Below, piece by piece: positions 58,178-64,000 of a stretch of 64,000 nucleotides of DNA; within the stretch, counting starts at the first letter, position 1, and every line of letters begins with the position of its first letter. A model generated the notes under the pieces. It searched no databases, had not been told where the DNA came from, and saw nothing but the letters and a program-made list of their open reading frames with translations. This DNA comes from G965230615 sp965230615. Its GTDB lineage: Bacteria; Pseudomonadota; Gammaproteobacteria; HTCC5015. The stretch is taken from the NCBI GenBank assembly GCA_965230615.1, contig OZ246012.1, positions 3,286,001 to 3,350,000 of the forward strand, read 5' to 3'. Made by a program: the position numbers and the translations under genes.

Positions 58178-58657
58178 ATGAGTACAATAGCCATCTATCC
58201 TGGGACTTTTGATCCTGTGACCAACGGTCATGTCGATTTAGTGCGGCGTGCCAGTGGTATGTTTGACCGTATTATTGTTGCTGTCGCGGCAAGTGAGCGT
58301 AAGCAGCCGCTGTTTTCCTTGGAGCAGCGAGTGGCGTTGGCCCAGCAGGTATTATCTGACTTTCCGCAGGTTCAAGTTAAACCTTTTACCGGATTAATGG
58401 TCAACATGGCAGCAGCTGAGGGTGCCAAGGTGATTATTCGGGGCTTGCGGGCAGTTTCTGACTTTGATTACGAGGTCCAGTTGGCCAGTATGAACCGCAG
58501 CTTGCAGCCGGATATAGAAACTGTCTATTTAAGTCCAGATGTTAAATATACCTTTGTCTCCTCATCATTGATTAAAGACGTTGTCGGGCATGGGGGTGAT
58601 GCATCGCAGTATATACACCCCTTGGTACAGGCAGCCTTAAAGGAAAAAATTAAGTAA
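58178..58657 (+). CDS. coaD: phosphopantetheine adenylyltransferase
   Basis: Penultimate step of CoA synthesis, adenylating 4'-phosphopantetheine. 159 residues. Nucleotidyltransferase motif YPGTFDPVTNGHVDLVRRA (HxGH-like TNGH), IIRGLRAVSDFDYEVQLASMNR and FVSSSLIKDVVGHGGD are standard. It lies 63 bases after rsmD; ggt starts 3 bases after its stop. Confidence 0.97.
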   Translation: MSTIAIYPGTFDPVTNGHVDLVRRASGMFDRIIVAVAASERKQPLFSLEQRVALAQQVLSDFPQVQVKPFTGLMVNMAAAEGAKVIIRGLRAVSDFDYEVQLASMNRSLQPDIETVYLSPDVKYTFVSSSLIKDVVGHGGDASQYIHPLVQAALKEKIK

Positions 58658-58659
58658 GC

Positions 58660-60357
58660 ATGATGACTTTTTTAAAGCAAAAAATCAGTGTGCTGCTCAT
58701 ATTGCTGAGCAGCAGCATCAACATCGTCGCTGCAAATGCTGAAGATGTTGCGGCGCAAGCTGCAGCAATTGCCAGTGCCCATCCCTTGGCGACCCAGGCC
58801 GGGCATACGGTATTGCATCAAGGAGGGAATGCCTTTGATGCCGCAGTCGCAGTAGCTGCTGCACTGGCAGTGGTTGAGCCTTATGGTTCAGGTTTAGGGG
58901 GAGGCGGTTTTTTCCTGCTACGCCGGCAGGATGACGGTTTTGAAACCATGATCGATGCGCGTGAGGTTGCACCGGCAGCTGCAAGTGCTGATATGTATCT
59001 GGATAAAAAAGGTAATGCCATTAGTGATTTATCGCGAAATGGACCATTAGCGGCAGGCATACCCGGTTTGCCTGCGGCACTTGTGTATATGGCCAGAGAG
59101 TACGGTGAGTTGCCATTAACTGTCAGTTTAGCACCAGCGATTACCTATGCGCGAGAAGGCTTTGAAGTTTCCGAGATTTATCGAAAGTTGGTGGGGTATC
59201 GCTTGGCTTTGTTGCAAAAGTACCCGGCAAGTGCAGCAACTTTTCTAGATAAAGGTAAGTTGCCAGAAGTGGGTTATAAAATTGTGCAAGTAGCACTGGC
59301 GAATACTTTAGAGCAAATAGCCAATAAAGGTTTTAAAGGCTTTTACAAAGGTAAGGTGGCTGCCAGCCTGGTTTCATCGGTCCGTGCTGCGGGAGGAATC
59401 TGGACTAAGAAAGATTTAAGTGCTTATCGCGTTATTGAGCGTGAGCCTATGCGTGGTGAGTATAAAGGCATGCGTATTACTTCTGCTGCGTTGCCTTCGT
59501 CTGGTGGTTTGGTGATGATTAGTGCGCTGAATATGCTGGCGAATTATGACTTGCAACGTTTGCCGGAGTCGCAGCAAATACATCTTATCGTAGAAGCCAT
59601 GCGTCGCGCTTATCGAGATCGCGCGGAATATATGGGGGATAGTGATTATGTTGACGTTCCCATAGCGCGTTTGCTCAATACTTACTATGCTGCTGGTTTA
59701 GCTGCCAGTATTCGTACAGATCGTGCAACGCCGAGTGCCAGCTTGCCTGGAGCAGTTGGTGTTCAACAGGGTGATAATACCACGCACTTTTCGATTCAAG
59801 ATAAACAGGGTAATCGTGTTGCGGCAACCTTGTCTATTAATTTCCCTTTTGGCTCAGGTTTTATGGATGCTAAAAGTGGCATACTGCTAAACAATGAAAT
59901 GGATGACTTTGCCGCTAAAGCAGGTGTGCCGAATGGTTACGGTCTGGTGGCTGGTAAAACTAATCCGAATGCAGTGCAGCCTGGAAAGCGAATGTTATCC
60001 AGTATGACACCAACTTTTTTAGAAACTGATAAGCGCTTAGCCATTATCGGTACGCCTGGTGGCAGCCGTATCATTACAATGGTGCTATTGTCAGCATTAG
60101 ACTTTTATGCGGGTGGTACTGCTGAGTCTATGGTGGCTTTGCCGCGTTTTCATCACCAATTCTTACCTGATGTCATTAGTTTTGAAGAAGATGCCTTAAG
60201 TCGCGATGAGCAGCTTGAGTTGCAGCTACTCGGCCATCAGCTTCAGCCTATGACGCGTCGTTATGGTAATATGCAAGTTGTGATTTGGGATAAAGAAAAT
60301 AAAGTGTTAACCGCAGCTTCGGATCCACGTGGTGAGGGGTTGGCAGAAGTTCGCTAG
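58660..60357 (+). CDS. ggt: gamma-glutamyltransferase (periplasmic)
   Basis: Transfers or hydrolyses gamma-glutamyl groups, chiefly of glutathione; autoprocessed Ntn hydrolase. 565 residues with a signal peptide (ISVLLILLSSSINIVAANA). Family motifs: GGNAFDAAVAVAAALAVVEPYGSGLGGGGFFLL, DAREVAPAAAS, AGIPGLPAAL, the autocleavage site GDNTTHFSIQDKQGNRVAATLSIN (catalytic Thr in TTHFS, about 370) and GTPGGSRIITMVL. It is close behind coaD (likely co-transcribed) and overlaps the convergent AraC gene by four bases. Confidence 0.93.
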   Translation: MMTFLKQKISVLLILLSSSINIVAANAEDVAAQAAAIASAHPLATQAGHTVLHQGGNAFDAAVAVAAALAVVEPYGSGLGGGGFFLLRRQDDGFETMIDAREVAPAAASADMYLDKKGNAISDLSRNGPLAAGIPGLPAALVYMAREYGELPLTVSLAPAITYAREGFEVSEIYRKLVGYRLALLQKYPASAATFLDKGKLPEVGYKIVQVALANTLEQIANKGFKGFYKGKVAASLVSSVRAAGGIWTKKDLSAYRVIEREPMRGEYKGMRITSAALPSSGGLVMISALNMLANYDLQRLPESQQIHLIVEAMRRAYRDRAEYMGDSDYVDVPIARLLNTYYAAGLAASIRTDRATPSASLPGAVGVQQGDNTTHFSIQDKQGNRVAATLSINFPFGSGFMDAKSGILLNNEMDDFAAKAGVPNGYGLVAGKTNPNAVQPGKRMLSSMTPTFLETDKRLAIIGTPGGSRIITMVLLSALDFYAGGTAESMVALPRFHHQFLPDVISFEEDALSRDEQLELQLLGHQLQPMTRRYGNMQVVIWDKENKVLTAASDPRGEGLAEVR

Positions 60358-61511
60358 CTTTTTTTGTTTGCCTGCTCGGTGCGGTATTTGGTGGGTGTTA
60401 CACCAACATGCTTTTTGAAAAGTAAGTTAAAAGTTGACTTGCTGTTAAAGCCTGCCTGTTCATAAATTTCCATAATTGTTTTCTGTTGGTTGGTAGGGTC
60501 AGAGAGTAATGTTTTGGCTGTTTCAACACGATAGCTATTAATGAATTCATAAAAATTCATTTTGTAGTGCCGGTTGATCAAATTGGATAACGTTTTGGTG
60601 GGGATGCTGAGCTTGTTAGCTAAGTTGTCTAAAGTGATATTGTTAATTAAGTAAATTTTGTCATTCTGCATAGCCTCTTCCAAGCGGCGTATGTCTTCGT
60701 CCTTTATCTTGCGTTTGGTATTGTTTTGATAGAGCTCAGCCATTTTGATGGTTGGGCCGGAATAAATCAGGCTGTAGAAGATTAGAATAACGATAATAGC
60801 AAGTCCATAAAAGCCATAAAAATGGGATATGGGCTCATGTATATTATCCGGCATGCCTAAACCAGGTGCTAATTGAACGCACAGGCGTAATAACCAGTCA
60901 GTAAAAAACATTAGTGCCAACATACGTAGCCAGCCATAGTCAATATTATCCAGGGATGAAAAAGCATTTTCGAGTGTGGTTTTATATTGTTCAATATAGA
61001 CGATACTAAAGCCGCCATAGATAGCGGTAACGACGGAGCCTGCAATAAAAAACCATAAGCTGCGATATATGCTGTAAGTTGTCTCAGGGGCTGGAAAGAA
61101 AACAGTGGGTGTTGGCAACAAAAGGCAAATAAGATAAATGGCAACTGGTAAAAAGTCTTTTAAGGTAAAAGAAAAGTCACTGTCTGTGAGAGACTTTATA
61201 TACCAAAAGAGTAGAGGGCCTTCTAAAAAGAACAGAGGGCTCGGAATTTGGTAGACAGACTTAGAATAATGTGAAAGGACCAAGGCCTTGACTGGTTCGT
61301 TAAACGCCCAGAAAAAGTAAAAAATTATTAAACAGCGTGTTAGCATGAAAGCAGGTAATAAATAATGTATCGTCTGCTTGCCTTTGATCGTTCTCAGATG
61401 TATGAGTGCTGCGAAAACAAATAGCAATGCGGTGCTGCTAAACAGCACAAAATCCATGATATTGAATACTCTGACGGTTATCGCCGTTTCTATTGCATTA
61501 ACAAAGCCCAT
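60354..61511 (-). CDS. membrane-anchored AraC-family transcriptional regulator
   Basis: 385 residues. The N-terminal ~245 residues contain about seven hydrophobic segments (e.g. FVLFSSTALLFVFAALIHL, FYGLAIIVILIFYSLIYSG), followed by an AraC/XylS HTH domain (ITLDNLANKLSIPTKTLSNLINRHYKMNFYEFINSYRVETAKTLL...IMEIYEQAGFNSKSTFNLLFKKHVGVTPTKYR). This seven-helix plus AraC layout is a known class of putative membrane one-component sensors. Convergent with and overlapping ggt by four bases; no ligand or target can be read. Confidence 0.85.
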   Translation of the reverse strand: MGFVNAIETAITVRVFNIMDFVLFSSTALLFVFAALIHLRTIKGKQTIHYLLPAFMLTRCLIIFYFFWAFNEPVKALVLSHYSKSVYQIPSPLFFLEGPLLFWYIKSLTDSDFSFTLKDFLPVAIYLICLLLPTPTVFFPAPETTYSIYRSLWFFIAGSVVTAIYGGFSIVYIEQYKTTLENAFSSLDNIDYGWLRMLALMFFTDWLLRLCVQLAPGLGMPDNIHEPISHFYGFYGLAIIVILIFYSLIYSGPTIKMAELYQNNTKRKIKDEDIRRLEEAMQNDKIYLINNITLDNLANKLSIPTKTLSNLINRHYKMNFYEFINSYRVETAKTLLSDPTNQQKTIMEIYEQAGFNSKSTFNLLFKKHVGVTPTKYRTEQANKKS

Positions 61512-61702
61512 TTTTAGACCGCTCTTAGTATGCTGTTATTACTAAGCTGATGTTGAGTTGTTAGAGAAAGATCGTAATGCATTATGGTAGAACAGAGCTA
61601 AATTTTATTGGGTGTTGAATAGCAAGATCAAGTGCTTTTATGACAAGCGGTTGTTGTTTTTGGAGAAAATGTGTGGCCTGTCGGTATTTTTGCCGATTGC
61701 GG

Positions 61703-62518
61703 CTACTTTTGGCATTTGCGGCAGTAATACGTGTTACGTTGACCGATAACCATTGATTCTATTGTGGAGTTGCATATTGTGCAAGGTTCATCTGCCCGCT
61801 CATAAACACGCAGCTGTTGTTTAAAATAACCCGGGTTGCCATTGCCATTTATAAAGTCACGTAAGGTCGTGCCGCCTGCTTGTATCGCATGTGATAAAAC
61901 TTCTTTGATGGCACTGACCAGGCGTTGATAGCGTAAGTACGAAATTTTATTAGCTGCTTTATTCGGATGTATGCCTGCCAGGAATAGAGATTCACTTGCA
62001 TAGATATTACCAACGCCAACAACAATATGTGCGTTCATAATAAGATTTTTGATCGCAACGGTGCGATTGCGACTGCATTCGTACAGATAGTCGGCATTAA
62101 AATCGCTTTCAAGTGGTTCGGGGCCTAATTTTTTCAACAGTTTGTGCTCGTTTGGAGGAAGCTTGGTCCAATGCACAGAGCCAAAGCGGCGTGGGTCGTG
62201 AAAGCGTAATACTTTGTTGTTGCTGAGCTGCCACTCTATATGATCGTGTTTGCGAACCTCTTCATCTGCCCGAGCAATACGCAAGCTGCCTGACATACCT
62301 AGGTGAATTATCATATGATGGTTGCCAACATCAAAAATCAGATACTTGGCACGGCGATATAATTGGCTAATCGTTTGTGCTTGGGCTTGTTGTGCAAGCC
62401 TGCTGGATACTGGCCAGCGTAGCTGTCGTTGTCTAACCTTAATGTGTGAGATTTTTTGGTTAACAACATGCGGTATTAAGCCTTGGCAGGTGGTTTCTAC
62501 TTCAGGTAATTCGGGCAT
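61703..62518 (-). CDS. mutM: formamidopyrimidine-DNA glycosylase
   Basis: Base-excision repair of 8-oxoguanine and formamidopyrimidines. 271 residues. N-terminal PELPEVETTCQGL gives the catalytic Pro2/Glu3; HLGMSGSLRI with the conserved Lys region, NIYASESLFLAGIHP, and the C-terminal zinc finger CTICNSTIESMVIGQRNTYYCRKCQK are intact. It starts 3 bases after the DUF4340 gene stop, so it is probably in the same transcript. Confidence 0.96.
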   Translation of the reverse strand: MPELPEVETTCQGLIPHVVNQKISHIKVRQRQLRWPVSSRLAQQAQAQTISQLYRRAKYLIFDVGNHHMIIHLGMSGSLRIARADEEVRKHDHIEWQLSNNKVLRFHDPRRFGSVHWTKLPPNEHKLLKKLGPEPLESDFNADYLYECSRNRTVAIKNLIMNAHIVVGVGNIYASESLFLAGIHPNKAANKISYLRYQRLVSAIKEVLSHAIQAGGTTLRDFINGNGNPGYFKQQLRVYERADEPCTICNSTIESMVIGQRNTYYCRKCQK

Positions 62519-62521
62519 AGC

Positions 62522-63394
62522 TTAATCGATAAAAGTTGGGTTGAGGAGTTTTTGAAATGCAGCTTTGTCGAAATAGTACTGTAAATTAAAAGCTGGGTTA
62601 TATAACGTATACTCATGATCACTTTGTGTGTCGAAAAGCTGTAGTGTGTCCAGGTTGTCGACTTGAATAACGACTTTGTTTTTCGTGCTATAGCTTGATT
62701 GTGCTATTTTAATATGCTTTACATAATTAGCCTGGCTCTGTGACCAGTGCTTTAGCCAGCTTTTGAGATTGCTCTCGGATAAGTCTGGGTATGTTGTGCT
62801 TGATTGCCAATGTTCACCAATCAGTTGTGCATTTATATCAGCTAGTTGGATGGCCGTGATTGTGTTGTGTTCAGGTAATAAACGAGTGCTGGCAAAGCTG
62901 TTGATGCCGCTGCTGATAATAGGGAAGTGAGTGTCGTTGAGCATATGGATTTTGCTTTGATAGAGAGCATAGCGCTGATGGTTGACTGGGTTGCTATTGC
63001 CAAAGGCAATACTGGCTCTTATGTCATCACCTAAGAAAGTGATGCGCGCTAATGGTTTGTCTAGATGGAGCTGGTCAAGTTCGGCGGCGCTGATATCGTA
63101 TTGCTGATAACTATGGCTATTTAATAAATTGAGTAAATTTTGTATACGTGTCTGATGAGTGGGTATAACCTCTGGTGCTTGAATTTGCCAGTGTTGTTGT
63201 ATTTTGAGTATACGGATATCAGGTTTGTTGTTGAGTTGGATAATAATGCTGTTGATCGCATTTTTATCAATAGCTGTTAATTGGCCGCTATTAGTTTGCC
63301 TGGTGTGTTGCTCAAATATAATAGCGGCAAGCAGAAAAGCACTCAAGCCAATAAGCAGTTTGTTGAGTAATGTGCGGCGTTCGATGGCTCCCAT
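62522..63394 (-). CDS. DUF4340 domain protein
   Basis: 290 residues. One N-terminal TM helix (NKLLIGLSAFLLAAIIFEQH) and a periplasmic part with the DUF4340 layout (INSIIIQLNNKPDIRILKIQQHWQIQAPEVIPTHQTRIQNLLNLL, ...LDKPLARITFLGDDIRASIAFGNSNPVNHQRYALY). Such proteins are encoded beside GldG-like ABC auxiliary proteins, exactly as here, and are presumed envelope components of that exporter. Molecular function unknown. Confidence 0.8.
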   Translation of the reverse strand: MGAIERRTLLNKLLIGLSAFLLAAIIFEQHTRQTNSGQLTAIDKNAINSIIIQLNNKPDIRILKIQQHWQIQAPEVIPTHQTRIQNLLNLLNSHSYQQYDISAAELDQLHLDKPLARITFLGDDIRASIAFGNSNPVNHQRYALYQSKIHMLNDTHFPIISSGINSFASTRLLPEHNTITAIQLADINAQLIGEHWQSSTTYPDLSESNLKSWLKHWSQSQANYVKHIKIAQSSYSTKNKVVIQVDNLDTLQLFDTQSDHEYTLYNPAFNLQYYFDKAAFQKLLNPTFID

Positions 63395-63397
63395 GAA

Positions 63398-64000
63398 TTA
63401 TTTTCTCCGACGCTTTAGCCAGATGGTCGTAGCCGCAATACACAGTGATAAAGGTAATGCAAAAATAAATAGCATTGCAATGCTAATGATTTGCCAGTCA
63501 TGCAGTGCTAGTTGGCGATCAGCTGCTTCAATGGGCCTGATCTGGATGAGTTGGTCGTCATGCGTAAGCCAGTTGATGATGTTAAGGCCTAGCTCAAGGT
63601 TGCCGCCATTGCCTATAAATGTATTGCTAAGAAAATCGCTATCGCCAATAACAATGATACGTTGTTGTTGCTGAGCTGTGGCTGCTGCTTTAGTGAGTGC
63701 TATGCCATAGTTAAAAGGCCCAAGCTGCTCTTCACTATTGGCATTGTATTTGATGTGGCCTTTGAAAGGGCCTGTTTCTGTCCAGCTGCTATCTAAGCTC
63801 TTTAAAAAAGGTGATGCTTGGAATTGTTTGTTGTGGCCGTATTTAATGGCAGCCACTTGTGGAAACACAGTAAACTGAGAAAAGTTATCGGTGAGACTGC
63901 CTGATGGGTAGCTGTTTGCGACAACAAAATCAACTTGCTCTATGCCAAACTTTTGTGTGTTGGCATCTATGATATGACCAGGTAATACTGTAATGTCAAG
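63398..64000 (-). CDS. GldG-family ABC-type auxiliary protein (partial, N-terminus outside window)
   Basis: The frame is open to the right window edge, giving the last 200 residues; internal GTG codons make it look shorter than it is. Visible: VDFVVANSYPSGSLTDNFSQF, IVIGDSDFLSNTFIGNGGNLELGLNIINWLTHDD (typical GldG/IFT52-like segment) and a C-terminal TM helix (IISIAMLFIFALPLSLCIAATTIWLKRRRK). It is followed at 3 bases by the DUF4340 gene. The ABC permease and ATPase should lie beyond the window. Confidence 0.75.
   Translation of the reverse strand, partial: LDITVLPGHIIDANTQKFGIEQVDFVVANSYPSGSLTDNFSQFTVFPQVAAIKYGHNKQFQASPFLKSLDSSWTETGPFKGHIKYNANSEEQLGPFNYGIALTKAAATAQQQQRIIVIGDSDFLSNTFIGNGGNLELGLNIINWLTHDDQLIQIRPIEAADRQLALHDWQIISIAMLFIFALPLSLCIAATTIWLKRRRK

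Overview
The window looks like a chromosomal segment of a free-living, probably marine, aerobic gammaproteobacterium. Three things point to the Cellvibrionales/Pseudomonadales side of the class: the pilMNOPQ-aroK-aroB-damX-gltB block with mrcA divergent from it, the tsaD/rpsU divergent pair, and the rpoH-ftsX-ftsE-ftsY / rsmD-coaD block. The genus is not resolvable from sequence alone. No rRNA, tRNA, IS element, prophage or CRISPR array was seen.

Layout. (1) 1-4.8 kb: the 5' part of bioA, then the methyl-cycle genes metF, ahcY and metK on the minus strand. A well-formed S-adenosylhomocysteine riboswitch sits in the ahcY leader. (2) 4.9-21.2 kb: dnaG, gltB, damX, a dGTPase-like gene, aroB, aroK and pilQPONM, all minus. 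mrcA diverges on the plus strand to 24.5 kb. (3) 24.6-38.5 kb: accessory DNA with long non-coding gaps. It holds a conserved hypothetical gene, a FecR/SPOR-like protein, a LuxR-type solo regulator, a secreted lectin-like gene broken by two homopolymer frameshifts, a chimeric lipoprotein (DUF5666-like repeats plus RTX calcium-binding repeats), a FAD monooxygenase, a CPA2 cation/proton antiporter and a small beta-barrel outer membrane protein. (4) 38.7-45.7 kb: hemE-gltD and yqeY-rpsU on the minus strand, tsaD divergent, plsY, and bioH-bioC. (5) 46.0-53.6 kb: an aa3-type cytochrome c oxidase cluster (coxB, coxA, ctaG/cox11, coxC, DUF2909, SURF1, a SCO-like protein, ctaA, ctaB). (6) 53.7-64 kb: rpoH-ftsX-ftsE-ftsY, rsmD, coaD, a gamma-glutamyltransferase, a membrane-anchored AraC regulator, mutM, a DUF4340 protein and the C-terminal part of a GldG-like protein.

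How the genes work together. metK makes SAM, ahcY removes SAH and metF supplies methyl groups; the SAH riboswitch couples the recycling genes to SAH. pilMNOPQ builds the type IV pilus alignment complex and secretin. The cox cluster carries the oxidase subunits plus heme A synthesis (ctaB, ctaA) and copper insertion (cox11, SCO-like). bioC and bioH open and close the pimeloyl-ACP part of biotin synthesis, and bioA acts later.

Most notable observations. First, gltB is separated from gltD-hemE, and dnaG from rpsU-yqeY. One event explains both: insertion of a circularly permuted ~34 kb segment between yqeY and dnaG. Second, a perfect CIRCE (HrcA) operator lies in the rpoH leader and overlaps a sigmaE-like promoter. 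Third, the RTX/DUF5666 lipoprotein has an unusual architecture. Fourth, an identical 21-bp sequence follows the stop codons of two unrelated genes, damX and ftsX. Fifth, helically phased short repeats lie upstream of gltB and of the cox operon.
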